A stretch of 64,000 nucleotides of DNA, taken from contig CANNFA010000001.1 of the NCBI GenBank assembly GCA_947503765.1, positions 124,001-188,000 of the forward strand, read 5' to 3'. Numbering within the stretch: position 1 is the first letter of the stretch; the number at the start of each line of letters is the position of its first letter. The notes under the pieces were generated by a model, which worked only from the letters and a program-made list of their open reading frames with translations, was not told the DNA's origin and made no database searches. A program made the translations under genes and the position numbers. This DNA comes from an uncultured Paracoccaceae bacterium. GTDB lineage: Bacteria > Pseudomonadota > Alphaproteobacteria > Rhodobacterales > Rhodobacteraceae. Positions 11,469 to 20,005 of the stretch are shown here, piece after piece.

Positions 11469-12221
11469 CTACCGGCCGGCGAGGAACCGCTGTTCCATCT
11501 CGGCCTCCTGGCGCACCATGAAGTCGCGCGCGCCTTCCATGTGGGCCGTCATCACGCTGCGCGCCGCGCCGGCGTCGCCGCGCCGCAGCGCGTCGATCAG
11601 GGCGGCCTGATGTTCGCGGCCGGTGCGCCACAGCGCGTAGTTGCGCGGCTCGTAAAGCCGCCGGTACACCGTCAGGTCAGACAGCATCTGCGCCATGAAC
11701 CCGATCAGGAAGCCCAGCAGCGGATTGTCCGCATGCCCCGCCAGCATCGCATGAAAATCCAGCGAGGCGACATGCTGCGCACGCTCTTCCTCGGCATTGG
11801 CGGGGGGCGCCTCGTAGCGCGACAGGTTCGCCTCCAGCGCCGCCAGATCCGCCTCGGACAGATTGCCGGCCAGCCCGGCGGCCATTTCCGGCTCCAGCAG
11901 GATGCGAAGCTGGTAGATGTCGGCCACCGTCATGTCCTTGAAGTAGAAGTAGTTTCCCAGCAGCGCCCGGGCCCGTGCCGCGCTGACCTCGTGCACGAAC
12001 GGCCCGCCGCCCGGCCCGGTGCGCGTCTTGACCAGACCCTGCGCCTCGAGAATGCGCATCGCCTCGCGGATGGTGCCCTTGGACATGCCGAACCGCGCGA
12101 TCAGGTCGGCCTCGCCGGGCAGCCGGTCGCCGGGGGCCAGGTTCGCCGCGACGACCCAGGACTTGATCGCCTCGGCGACGCGCGCCGGGCGGCTCAGGCG
12201 TTCGGGCTCAGGTTTCGGCAT
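11469..12221 (-). CDS. GntR-family transcriptional regulator, FadR/FCD type
   Basis: 250 residues from the ATG at 12221. N-terminal wHTH (RVAEAIKSWVVAANLAPGDRLPGE, then FGMSKGTIREAMRILEAQGL) and C-terminal helical FCD ligand domain with metal-binding residues in DFHAMLAG and a late H (EHQAALIDALRRGD). The start overlaps the end of the peptide-transporter ATPase gene by 14 nt, so the regulator is the last gene of the transporter operon and probably controls it; the TCATGA palindromes at 17741-17781 are candidate operators. Confidence 0.88.
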   Translation of the reverse strand: MPKPEPERLSRPARVAEAIKSWVVAANLAPGDRLPGEADLIARFGMSKGTIREAMRILEAQGLVKTRTGPGGGPFVHEVSAARARALLGNYFYFKDMTVADIYQLRILLEPEMAAGLAGNLSEADLAALEANLSRYEAPPANAEEERAQHVASLDFHAMLAGHADNPLLGFLIGFMAQMLSDLTVYRRLYEPRNYALWRTGREHQAALIDALRRGDAGAARSVMTAHMEGARDFMVRQEAEMEQRFLAGR

Positions 12222-13173
12222 CGAGCGGGTGGTGGCAGGCGGCAAACTGGTCGTCTCCCATCTTTTCGAGCGCCGGATCCTCGGCGCGGCAGATGTTGGT
12301 CGCCTTCGGGCAGCGGGGCGCGAACGGGCAGCCCGGCGGCGGGTTCAGCGGATCGGGCAACTCCGTGTCCTTTCCTTCGGGCGCGGTCAAGGGGCGGCCG
12401 ACCACGGGCGCGCTGTCGGCCAGCAGTTTCGTGTAGGGATGGCGCGGGGCGGCAAAGATCGTCTCGGCGCGTCCGACCTCGACCACGGCGCCGAAATACA
12501 TCACCGCCACCCGGTCGCTGACCGCCTCGACCACCGCCAGATCGTGGCTGATGAACAGGTAGGTCAGCCCGAACTTGCGCTTCAGCGCCGCCAGCAGGTT
12601 CAGAACCTGCGCCTGCACGCTGACATCCAGCGCCGAGACCGGCTCGTCCAGCACCAGGATCCGCGCATTCGCCGCCAGCGCCCGCGCGATACCGATCCGC
12701 TGCGCCTGACCGCCGGAGAATTCATGCGGGAACCGGTCCAGGAATTCCTCGCGCAGGTTCACGCTGGCCAGGATCTCGCGGATCCGGTCGGCCCGCTCGT
12801 CGGCGTCCATGCCGTGCAGCCGCTTCAGCGGCACCTCCAGGATGGACCGGATCGACTTGCGCGGGTTCAGGCTACTGATCGGGTCCTGGAACACGTACTG
12901 GATCAGCCGCCCGAACGCCGCCGGATCGGCGTTGTCCAGCGCCTTTCCCCCGATCTCGACACGTCCCGCGCTTGGCGGCTCCAGCCCGACCAGCAGCCGG
13001 GCCAGCGTGGTCTTGCCGCAGCCCGATTCGCCGACGATGCCCAGCGTCTCGCCCTCCGCCACGTCCAGCGTGACGGGGCGGACGGCGCGGACATGCCCGC
13101 GTGCCGCGCCGATCAGCTTCTTGCCGACCGGAAACGTCTTGGACAGACCGTCGAGGCGCAGCGCGGGGGTCAT
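12208..13173 (-). CDS. dppF: dipeptide/oligopeptide ABC transporter ATP-binding protein (DppF-like)
   Basis: 321-residue cytoplasmic ATPase energising the peptide permease. Walker A GESGCGKT, Q-loop FQDP, signature FSGGQAQR, Walker B ILVLDEPVSALD and H-loop ISHDLAVV, then the oligo_HPY tail with Cys-rich CPFAPRCPKATNIC. The ATG at 13173 overlaps the previous stop (ATGA); the reading frame extends upstream but that part is antisense-like in composition. Symbol by analogy; substrate not proven. Confidence 0.88.
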   Translation of the reverse strand: MTPALRLDGLSKTFPVGKKLIGAARGHVRAVRPVTLDVAEGETLGIVGESGCGKTTLARLLVGLEPPSAGRVEIGGKALDNADPAAFGRLIQYVFQDPISSLNPRKSIRSILEVPLKRLHGMDADERADRIREILASVNLREEFLDRFPHEFSGGQAQRIGIARALAANARILVLDEPVSALDVSVQAQVLNLLAALKRKFGLTYLFISHDLAVVEAVSDRVAVMYFGAVVEVGRAETIFAAPRHPYTKLLADSAPVVGRPLTAPEGKDTELPDPLNPPPGCPFAPRCPKATNICRAEDPALEKMGDDQFAACHHPLDAET

Positions 13174-15050
13174 GCCGGATCCTTCGCGATGTCGGTTTCG
13201 GGGTACAGGCAGCGCACGGCGCGCCCGCCGGCCCGTGTCATCGCCACCGGCGCGGCGCGGCACGCCTCGCGCACCTTGTCGCAGCGCGGCGCAAAGGCGC
13301 AGCCCGGCGGCAGCTTGTCCACCGCCGGCGGCAGGCCGGGGATCGCGTCGAGCTTGCGGCGCCCGCCGCCCAGTTCGGGCACGCAATCCATCAGCCGTTT
13401 GGTATAGGGATGCGCCGGCGCGTTCAGGATATCCGCCGTCGCCGCCTCTTCGACGATGCGGCCGCCATACATCACCGCCACCCGGTCGCACATCTGCGCC
13501 ACCACCCCGAAATCATGGGTGATGAACAGGATCGCCACGCCCCGCTCGCGCCGCAGATCGTCCAGCAGCGACAGCACCTGCGCCTGCACGGTCACGTCCA
13601 GCGCGGTGGTCGGCTCGTCGGCGATGATCACCTCGGGCTCGTTGGCCAGCGCCATGGCGATGGCGACGCGCTGGCGCATCCCGCCCGACATCTCGTGCGG
13701 ATAGCTGTCCACGCGGCTTTCGGCATTGGGGATGCGCACGGCGCCCAGCAGCTCGACGGCGCGCCGGCGCAATTCGGCGCGCGGCACCTTGTGATGCACG
13801 CGAATCGCCTCTGCCAGTTGCTCGCCCACGCGGATCAGCGGATGCAGCGTCGAGAGAGGATCCTGGAAGATATAGGCCACCCGGTCGCCGCGCAGCCGCC
13901 GCAGATCGCGGTAGGGCGCGCCGATCAGGTCGCGCCCCTCGTGGAACGCGGCGCCGCCGGTGATCACGCCGGGCGGCGAGGCGACCAGCCCCATCACCGA
14001 CAGCGCCGTGACCGATTTGCCCGACCCGCTTTCGCCGATCAGGCCAAGGCACTCGCCGGGCGCGATGGTCAGGCTGACGCGGTTGACGGCGCGGTATATC
14101 CGCTTGCCGACATGGAACTGCGTCTCCAACTCGCGGATGTCCAGCACCCCCTCGCCCGGCCCCTGCGGAACGCTTTCGCGGCGCACGTTGGTGGCGGGGC
14201 GCGGCCGGCTCAGCGCGCCCGAGCGCAGGCGCGGATCCAGCGCGTCGCGCACCCCGTCGCCCAAGAGGTTGATCGAAATCACGATGACGAAGATCATCAC
14301 GCCCGGCACCACCGAGGTATGCGGATTGGTGATCAGCGCCGCCCGCGCCTCGCCCAGCATCGAGCCCAGATCGGCCTGTGGCGGCTGGCTGCCGAGCCCC
14401 AGGAAGGACAGGCCCGCGGTTTCCAGGATCATCCAGCCGATGGTGGTGGACATGGCGATGACGATGACCGGGATCACGTTGGGCAGGATCTCGGTGGTCA
14501 GGATCGCCAGGTGTCCCTTGCCCGCCAGCCGCGCCGCATCGACGAATTCCTTGTGCGCGATGCCGACAGTGATGCCGCGGATGTTGCGCGCGAAGAACGG
14601 GATGTTGACCGCCGCCACAGCGATCAGCGCGTTCAGCAGGCCGGGGCCCAGCGCGGCCACGATCGCCAGCGCCAGCAGGATGTAGGGAAAGGCCATCAGC
14701 ATGTCGACGCCGCGCATGATGATGTTGTCGGTCCGCCCGCCGAAATAGCCCGCCACGATGCCGATGGCAGACCCGAGCGTCGCCGCCGCAATCGCGGCGA
14801 CGAAGCCGACGGCGAGGCTCAGCCTTGTGCCCCAAAGCAGCCGCGACAGCAGATCGCGGCCCAGATGATCGGTGCCCAGCAGGTGCCCGTCGCTGAACGG
14901 TGCAAGGAAGCGGTCGGCGGTGTTGGTCACGTCGGGCGGGCGCAGCGGCAGCACCGGCACCAGCACGCAGACCAGCACCACCAGCACCAGCACGATCCCG
15001 CCCATCAGCGCCAGCTGGTTGCGCGCCAGAAGCCACAGGAACCGCGTCAC
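13170..15050 (-). CDS. peptide ABC transporter permease fused to its ATP-binding protein (DppC-DppD fusion)
   Basis: 626 residues from a GTG at 15050 that overlaps the dppB stop (GTGA). Residues 1 to about 285 form a DppC-type permease (TM helices from about 13; EAA loop VDAARLAGKGHLAILTTEIL, about 170-190; LDPRLR end). After a short linker the DppD-type ATPase begins at about 303: Walker A GESGSGKS 339-346, FQDP about 396, signature MSGGMRQR 454-461, Walker B IIADEP 475-480, and a Cys-containing oligo_HPY tail (CAFAPRCDKVREAC). Normally these are two proteins. No stop or frameshift was seen between them. Confidence 0.87.
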   Translation of the reverse strand: MTRFLWLLARNQLALMGGIVLVLVVLVCVLVPVLPLRPPDVTNTADRFLAPFSDGHLLGTDHLGRDLLSRLLWGTRLSLAVGFVAAIAAATLGSAIGIVAGYFGGRTDNIIMRGVDMLMAFPYILLALAIVAALGPGLLNALIAVAAVNIPFFARNIRGITVGIAHKEFVDAARLAGKGHLAILTTEILPNVIPVIVIAMSTTIGWMILETAGLSFLGLGSQPPQADLGSMLGEARAALITNPHTSVVPGVMIFVIVISINLLGDGVRDALDPRLRSGALSRPRPATNVRRESVPQGPGEGVLDIRELETQFHVGKRIYRAVNRVSLTIAPGECLGLIGESGSGKSVTALSVMGLVASPPGVITGGAAFHEGRDLIGAPYRDLRRLRGDRVAYIFQDPLSTLHPLIRVGEQLAEAIRVHHKVPRAELRRRAVELLGAVRIPNAESRVDSYPHEMSGGMRQRVAIAMALANEPEVIIADEPTTALDVTVQAQVLSLLDDLRRERGVAILFITHDFGVVAQMCDRVAVMYGGRIVEEAATADILNAPAHPYTKRLMDCVPELGGGRRKLDAIPGLPPAVDKLPPGCAFAPRCDKVREACRAAPVAMTRAGGRAVRCLYPETDIAKDPA

Positions 15051-15994
15051 GTCTTGATCCTCGGATCCAGCAGGCTTTGCACCACGTCGACCGCGATGTT
15101 GAACAGCACGTAGCAGGCGGCGACGAACACGACGCCGCCCTGCACCAGCAGGATGTCGCGCTGCAATATCGCCGTGACCAGCATCCGCCCGATGCCGGGC
15201 CACTGGAACACGATCTCGATATAGACCGCACCCGACAGCACGAACCCGGCCTGGATGCCCAGCACCGGGATGATCGACACCATCGCCGCCTTCAGCGCAT
15301 GGTGCCAGATCACCCGGCGCTCGGGCACGCCCTTGGCGCGGGCGGTGCGGATGAAATCCAGCCGCAGCACCTCCAGCATGGCCGACCGCGCCAGCCGCGC
15401 GATCACGCCGGTGGCCACCACCGCCAGCGCGACCGCCGGCATCGCCAGGTGCCGCGCCAGGTCGGGCAGGTCGCCGCCGCCATAGATCGCGTACATGCCC
15501 GAAACCGGAAACCAGCGCCGCTCCACCGCGAAGGCGAGGATCATCATCATCCCCAGAAAGAAGGACGGGATCGAGATGCCGATCAGCACCGCGAATGTGA
15601 TCGCCTTGTCGGCCAGCCCGTATTGCCGCGCCGCCGACACCGCGCCCGCCACGATCCCCAGGACCGAGCAGATGACAAAGGACGTACCGGCCAGCACCAG
15701 CGTCGCGCCGAACCGTTCCAGCACCTCGTCCAGAACCGGCCGGTTCAGCGAGAACGACCGCCCGAAATCGCCGGTCAGCATGTTGCCCAGCCAGATGAAA
15801 TACCGCGCCACCGCCGGCTTGTCCAAGCCGAGATCGCGGTTGATCTTCTCGACATTTTCCGGCGTGGCATAGCTGCCCAGGATCGCCGTGGCCGGATCGC
15901 CGGGGATCAGCGCCATGATCAGGAACACGATCACGGTGATGCCCAGCAGCACCGGCACCGCCGATACCAGCCGCTTCAGAATGTATCCGCCCAT
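15047..15994 (-). CDS. dppB: peptide ABC transporter permease (DppB-like)
   Basis: 315-residue inner-membrane permease with an N-terminal helix (LVSAVPVLLGITVIVFLIM), the DppB hallmark LIPGDPA and the EAA loop RTARAKGVPERRVIWHHALK that contacts the ATPase. Pairs with the permease half of the downstream fusion protein to form the channel. It is separated from the binding-protein gene by two strong stem-loops. Confidence 0.9.
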   Translation of the reverse strand: MGGYILKRLVSAVPVLLGITVIVFLIMALIPGDPATAILGSYATPENVEKINRDLGLDKPAVARYFIWLGNMLTGDFGRSFSLNRPVLDEVLERFGATLVLAGTSFVICSVLGIVAGAVSAARQYGLADKAITFAVLIGISIPSFFLGMMMILAFAVERRWFPVSGMYAIYGGGDLPDLARHLAMPAVALAVVATGVIARLARSAMLEVLRLDFIRTARAKGVPERRVIWHHALKAAMVSIIPVLGIQAGFVLSGAVYIEIVFQWPGIGRMLVTAILQRDILLVQGGVVFVAACYVLFNIAVDVVQSLLDPRIKT

Positions 15995-16057
15995 CGGCGT
16001 CCCCCTGCCGCGCCGCCCTGCCGGCTTCTTCTCGTCAACAATACGCCCGCCGGAGGC

Positions 16058-16084
16058 GCGCGCCGCCCGGAACGGGCGGCGCGC
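16058..16084 (-). terminator. strong stem-loop between binding protein and permease genes (distal)
   Basis: A perfect 12-bp GC stem (16058-16069 with 16073-16084) closed by a GAA loop. No T-run follows, so attenuation or 3'-end mRNA protection is more likely than full termination. Confidence 0.6.
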
Positions 16085-16087
16085 CGG

Positions 16088-16112
16088 TCGGGCCGGGCAC
16101 CGCCCGGCCCGA
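16088..16112 (-). terminator. strong stem-loop just after the binding-protein stop codon (proximal)
   Basis: A perfect 11-bp stem (16088-16098 with 16102-16112), loop ACC, beginning 3 nt after the stop of the substrate-binding protein gene. In tandem with 16058-16084 it is placed where SBP operons commonly carry stabilising or attenuating hairpins. Confidence 0.6.
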
Positions 16113-16115
16113 TCC

Positions 16116-17696
16116 CTAGTTCTTTACCACATCGTCCAGAAGCAGGAAAAAGGACGGCTCAAGCTGGAAATTCTCCACCGCGTCCGAGGTCACGGCGTTC
16201 TGCTTCCAGTTGGCGACGAACACCCAGGGCGCGTCGTCCTGCACGATCACCTGCATCTTCTTGTACAGATCCGCGCGCTCCTCCTGCGAGGTGGCGACGC
16301 GCGCCTTCTCCAGCAATGCGTCCACTTCGGGGTTGGAATAATAGCCCGAATTGAACCCGCCCTTGTCCGGCCAGGCATCGGTGCGCAGCGTCAGGTAGGG
16401 CAGCGTGTCGGGATCGTTGGTCATCCACGCCATCTCCGCCATGTCGGCCTTGCCTTCCAGACCGGGGTTCACCTCGCCCAGGAAGGTGTTCCATTCATAG
16501 GTCTCGATGCTCACGTCGAAACCCACTTCCTGAAGATCGGCCTGGATGGCGGTGCCCATGGCGACCGGGTCCAGCATCCCCGATCCGCCTTCGGTCACGT
16601 AGAAGGTCACTTCGGGGCTCTCCACCCCGGCCTCTGCCAGCAGGGCGCGGGCCTTGCCCGGATCGTGCGGATAGGGCTCCAGCGCGTCGTTATAGGCCCA
16701 GGCAAAGGCCGGCGGCGTCGGCCCGGCGGCCACCGCGGCGGTGCCTTCCAGCACGTCGTTCACCAGCGCCGCCTTGTCGACCGCGTAATTGGCCGCCTGG
16801 CGCACCAGCTTGTCGGCGAACGGGCCTTCCTTGGCGTTCAGGATCAGGAACCACACATGCGGGCCGGCCTGTTCGACCACGTTGTACGCATCGCTCTGGA
16901 ATTCCGACAGCGCCACCGGGGGCACCTCGACCATCAGGTCGATACCGCCGGCCAGCATCTCGGCGACGCGGGTATTGGCGTCGGTGATCGGGCGGAAGAT
17001 CACCGCCTCCAGCGCGGGGGCGCCGTCCCAGTAATCGGCGTTCTTCTCGACCACGACCGCCTCGTTCGAGCGCCATTCGACGAAATGGAACGGGCCGGTC
17101 CCGACCGGGTTGCGCCCGAAATCGGCGCCGTGCTGCGCGACCGCATCCGGCGACACGATCAGCCCCGTGGGATAGGCGAGGTTCGACAGGAACGGCGCGT
17201 AGGGCTCGTTCAGCGTGAATTTCACCGTCTGCGCGTCCACCGCCTCGACGCTGTCCACCGCCGAGAAGAAGAAGGCCAGCGGGAACGGGCCGGTGTCGTG
17301 GAACGGGTGATCCTCGTTCAGCATCCGCTCGAAGTTGAACACCACGGCGTCGGCGTCGAAATCGCTGCCGTCGTGGAATTTCACGCCGTCTCGCAGATCG
17401 AAGGTATATACGGTGCCGTCCTCGCTGATCTCCCAGCCGGTGGCCAGCGCCGGCTCGACCTCCAGCGTGCCCGACTTGTAGCGCACCAGCCCGTCATAGA
17501 CGTTCATCAGGATGCGAAAATCGTTGACGGCGGTCACGGCGGCCGGATCCAGCGCCTTCGGCTCGGCGATCTGGCCGACGACCAGAACACCCGGCGGCGT
17601 CTGCGCTTCGGCCGGGGCGCTGCCAAGCTGGCCAAGGGCCAGCACCGCGCCGGTGGCGGCAAAGACAGCCCGGCGCGTCCAGTATTTCAAGTGCAT
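16116..17696 (-). CDS. peptide ABC transporter substrate-binding protein (SBP family 5)
   Basis: 526-residue periplasmic binding protein. Sec-type signal peptide: Arg-rich start (KYWTRRAVFAATGAVLALGQ) with probable cleavage after AEA-Q. SBP_bac_5 features include YDGLVRY, GWEISEDGTVYTFDLRDGVKFHDG and the NPVGTGPF motif. GGAGG is 7 nt before the ATG at 17696. First gene of the transporter operon; divergent from the DUF1028 gene. Ligand could be peptides or another small solute taken by this family. Confidence 0.9.
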   Translation of the reverse strand: MHLKYWTRRAVFAATGAVLALGQLGSAPAEAQTPPGVLVVGQIAEPKALDPAAVTAVNDFRILMNVYDGLVRYKSGTLEVEPALATGWEISEDGTVYTFDLRDGVKFHDGSDFDADAVVFNFERMLNEDHPFHDTGPFPLAFFFSAVDSVEAVDAQTVKFTLNEPYAPFLSNLAYPTGLIVSPDAVAQHGADFGRNPVGTGPFHFVEWRSNEAVVVEKNADYWDGAPALEAVIFRPITDANTRVAEMLAGGIDLMVEVPPVALSEFQSDAYNVVEQAGPHVWFLILNAKEGPFADKLVRQAANYAVDKAALVNDVLEGTAAVAAGPTPPAFAWAYNDALEPYPHDPGKARALLAEAGVESPEVTFYVTEGGSGMLDPVAMGTAIQADLQEVGFDVSIETYEWNTFLGEVNPGLEGKADMAEMAWMTNDPDTLPYLTLRTDAWPDKGGFNSGYYSNPEVDALLEKARVATSQEERADLYKKMQVIVQDDAPWVFVANWKQNAVTSDAVENFQLEPSFFLLLDDVVKN

Positions 17697-17740
17697 TGGG
17701 GGTTCCTCCCGTGGAATTTGCCTTTCAGCCTTCCGATAAT

Positions 17741-17752
17741 TTATCATGATAA
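17741..17752. promoter_or_regulatory. candidate operator palindrome 1
   Basis: TTATCATGATAA is a perfect 12-bp palindrome in an AT-rich patch of the 106-bp divergent region between the binding protein and DUF1028 genes. A second TCATGA-centred copy lies at 17769-17782, centres 28 bp apart. The GntR regulator encoded at the end of the operon is the obvious candidate binder; this is inference. Confidence 0.5.
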
Positions 17753-17768
17753 TTCGCCGGAATCAAAA

Positions 17769-17782
17769 TTTTCATGATAAAT
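17769..17782. promoter_or_regulatory. candidate operator palindrome 2
   Basis: TTTTCATGATAAAT is an imperfect palindrome around TCATGA (17772-17777), matching palindrome 1 at its core. It lies 21 bp before the DUF1028 start codon and could also overlap that gene's promoter. Confidence 0.45.
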
Positions 17783-17802
17783 AGCGGGCGAAGGGAGACG
17801 GC

Positions 17803-18459
17803 ATGACATTCTCGATCCTCGCACGGGATGACCGGACGGGCCATATGGGCGGCGCGGCGGCGACCGGCAGCCTGTGCGTTGGCGGCTGGGTGCTGCGCGG
17901 CGATCCGCGCGCCGGGATGTCGGCCTCGCAGGGCGCGGCGCCAAGCACGCTCTGGGGCGAGGACGTCCTGGACCGGATGCGCGGCGGCGCGGCCGCTCCC
18001 GATGCCGTCGCCGGGGCCGTGGCGCCCGATCCGAACCGCGCGGCGCGGCAACTGGCGGCGCTGGACCCGTCCGGGCAGGCCGGCGTCCATACCGGCGCGG
18101 ACAACACCGATGTCAAGGGCAGCCGCAGCGGCGGAGGCGTGGTGGTATCGGGCAACCTGCTGGTCTCGGACACCGTGCTCGACGCGATCCTGGACGGGTT
18201 CGTGCAGGCGCAGGGGCCGCTGGCCGACCGCCTGCTGGCCGCGCTTCGCGCCGGCGAGGCGGAAGGCGGCGACAGCCGGGGCCTGCAATCGGCGGCGCTG
18301 CTGGTGGTCGGGCGGGACATCCCGCCGCTGAGCCTGCGGATCGACGACAGCGAGGCCCCGATCGCCGATCTGGGACGGCTGCTCGCGCGGGCGACGGGCG
18401 GCGATTACGCCGCCTGGACCCGCACTGTGCCGGTGCCGGACGATCCGTTCCGGCGCTGA
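17803..18459 (+). CDS. DUF1028 family protein (putative Ntn-hydrolase fold)
   Basis: 218 residues beginning MTFSILARD, the conserved start of DUF1028/COG3342 proteins, which are assigned to the Ntn-hydrolase superfamily; exposure of Thr2 by Met removal would supply a nucleophile, which is unproven. NTDVKGSRSGGGVVVSGNLL is the second conserved block. GGGAG lies 6 nt before the ATG. Divergent from the peptide transporter across paired palindromes, so it may process or salvage the imported compound. Confidence 0.82.
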   Translation: MTFSILARDDRTGHMGGAAATGSLCVGGWVLRGDPRAGMSASQGAAPSTLWGEDVLDRMRGGAAAPDAVAGAVAPDPNRAARQLAALDPSGQAGVHTGADNTDVKGSRSGGGVVVSGNLLVSDTVLDAILDGFVQAQGPLADRLLAALRAGEAEGGDSRGLQSAALLVVGRDIPPLSLRIDDSEAPIADLGRLLARATGGDYAAWTRTVPVPDDPFRR

Positions 18460-18478
18460 CCAAGTCACCCCGAGACAG

Positions 18479-18504
18479 CGGGCGGTGCGCGCGGGCACCG
18501 CCCG
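18479..18504. terminator. stem-loop between convergent genes
   Basis: Ten-bp perfect stem (18479-18488 with 18495-18504), 6-nt loop, between the ends of the DUF1028 gene and the convergent thioesterase gene; probably a bidirectional terminator. Confidence 0.6.
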
Positions 18505-18509
18505 AGGGT

Positions 18510-18932
18510 TTACCCCCCGCCCTTGCGGTAGCGGAACACGCCGGTCCCGGTCGCCAGCCGTTCGCCGGTTTCGTCGCGCACCTCCGCCTCGCCGAAGAAG
18601 GTCGAGCGGCCGCCGCCGATGCGCCGCCCCTCGACGATCAGGCGCGTGCCCCTGGGCTGCGACAGGAAATTCGTGGTCAGCGACAGCGTCATCGCCATCA
18701 TGGGCCGGTCCGGATCGCCCGTATAGACCCCGGCAAAGCCGATCGCCGAATCCAGCAGCATCGCGTATAGCCCGCCATGCGGCAGCCCGTGGCGGTTGGC
18801 GACCTGCGGCGAGATCGGCATCTCCAGCCGCGCATAATCGGTGTCCCAGCCGGTTACGCGAAAGCCGACCAGATCGTGCATCGGGTTGGACTCGGCGGCC
18901 ATAAGCCGCTCCACATGCGCATTCCCGCTCAT
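18510..18932 (-). CDS. PaaI-family acyl-CoA thioesterase
   Basis: 140-residue hotdog-fold thioesterase. NRHGLPHGGLYAMLLDSAIGF contains the HGG-(x)-D catalytic motif of the PaaI/YdiI group, followed by the LSLTTNFLSQPRG strand. ATG at 18932 overlaps the acetate kinase stop (ATGA), so it is co-translated with the ack/pta pair and likely hydrolyses a CoA ester produced near that pathway; substrate unknown. Confidence 0.85.
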   Translation of the reverse strand: MSGNAHVERLMAAESNPMHDLVGFRVTGWDTDYARLEMPISPQVANRHGLPHGGLYAMLLDSAIGFAGVYTGDPDRPMMAMTLSLTTNFLSQPRGTRLIVEGRRIGGGRSTFFGEAEVRDETGERLATGTGVFRYRKGGG

Positions 18933-20005
18933 CGCGCGTCCTCCGCGGCCAGCAGCGCGAAGGTGTCGCGCGCGATCTGGCGTTCCTCGTCGGCAGGCAC
19001 GACATGCACCGCCACATCCCCCAGCCAGCGCAGCCCGTCCATCACCCGGCCCCGGATCTCGGCTGAATTCTCGCCGATCCCGCCGGTAAAGGCGATGGCG
19101 TCGACCCCGCCCATCACCGCGATCAGCCCGCCGGCCTGCTGCACCAGCGAGCGCACGAAATGCGCCACCGCGAACCGCGCGGCCTCGCTGCCGCTTTCCA
19201 GCAGCGTCTTCATGTCGGCGGATCCGGCCAGCCCGCGCAGACCGGATTCGGTGTTCAGAACGCGCCCGGCCTCGGCGATGCCCAGCTCTTCGGCCAGCCG
19301 CAGAACGGCCATGCCGTCGATGTCGCCCGACCGCGTGGCCATGGTCGGCCCCGAAAGCGGCGAATAGCCCATCGAGGTGGCAAAGGACCGCCCGCCCCGG
19401 ATCGCGCAAAGCGACACGCCGGCCCCGAGATGCAGCGCCAGCAGCCGCTCGGGCAGCTCCGCGCCGAACTGCGCCACCATGCCCGCATAGCTCAGCCCGT
19501 GAAAGCCGTAGCGCCTTATGCCCGCCGCGCGAAACCGCTCCGGGATCGCATAGGCGGTCGCCAGCTCGGACTGGCCGGCATGAAAGGCGGTGTCGAAACA
19601 GCCGTATTGCGGCAGGTCGGGCCGCGCGGCCGCCAGCGCATGGATCCCGGCCAGCCCCGGCGGATTGTGCAGCGGCGCCAGCGTCACGTTGTCCTCGATC
19701 ACCGCGATGGCCGCCTCGGTCAGGCGCATCGGCCGGGTCAGATCGGCACCGCCATGCACGATGCGGTGCGACGCGGCGGTGATGTCGGCATCGGCGACGC
19801 CCGCGCCGCGCAGCGCGGCCAGCATCGCGTCCATGCCGCGGCCGTGATCGGGCGCATCCACCGCCTGCCGCGCACCGCCGAGTGTCAGCTCGGCCCCCTG
19901 TCGCTGGCCGATCCCGGAGATGCGGCCGCGCGCCGCCTCGGTCAGGTCGGCCCGAAGCAGCGCCGCCCGGATCGAGGACGAGCCGGTATTGACCACCAGC
20001 AGCAT
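18929..20005 (-). CDS. ackA: acetate/propionate kinase family protein
   Basis: 358 residues (E. coli AckA is 400). N-terminal LVVNTGSSSIRAALL binds phosphate/ATP; SHRIVHGG, CFDTAFHAG, RRYGFHGLSYA and FTGGIGENSAEIRGR are the acetokinase family signatures. The ATG overlaps the phosphotransacetylase stop as TGATG; a GTG one codon upstream is also possible. Converts acyl phosphate and ADP to acid and ATP. The shorter length and GADLTRPMRL region leave butyrate/propionate specificity open. Confidence 0.88.
   Translation of the reverse strand: MLLVVNTGSSSIRAALLRADLTEAARGRISGIGQRQGAELTLGGARQAVDAPDHGRGMDAMLAALRGAGVADADITAASHRIVHGGADLTRPMRLTEAAIAVIEDNVTLAPLHNPPGLAGIHALAAARPDLPQYGCFDTAFHAGQSELATAYAIPERFRAAGIRRYGFHGLSYAGMVAQFGAELPERLLALHLGAGVSLCAIRGGRSFATSMGYSPLSGPTMATRSGDIDGMAVLRLAEELGIAEAGRVLNTESGLRGLAGSADMKTLLESGSEAARFAVAHFVRSLVQQAGGLIAVMGGVDAIAFTGGIGENSAEIRGRVMDGLRWLGDVAVHVVPADEERQIARDTFALLAAEDAR

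Noticed and set aside
10277-12221. iolG and the GntR gene as an inositol operon
   Set aside because: No other iol genes, a 187-bp gap, and the regulator overlaps the transporter operon instead.
13101-15113. Long plus-strand open frame over the peptide transporter genes
   Set aside because: Antisense shadow of the permease-ATPase fusion; no ribosome site and no protein-like composition.
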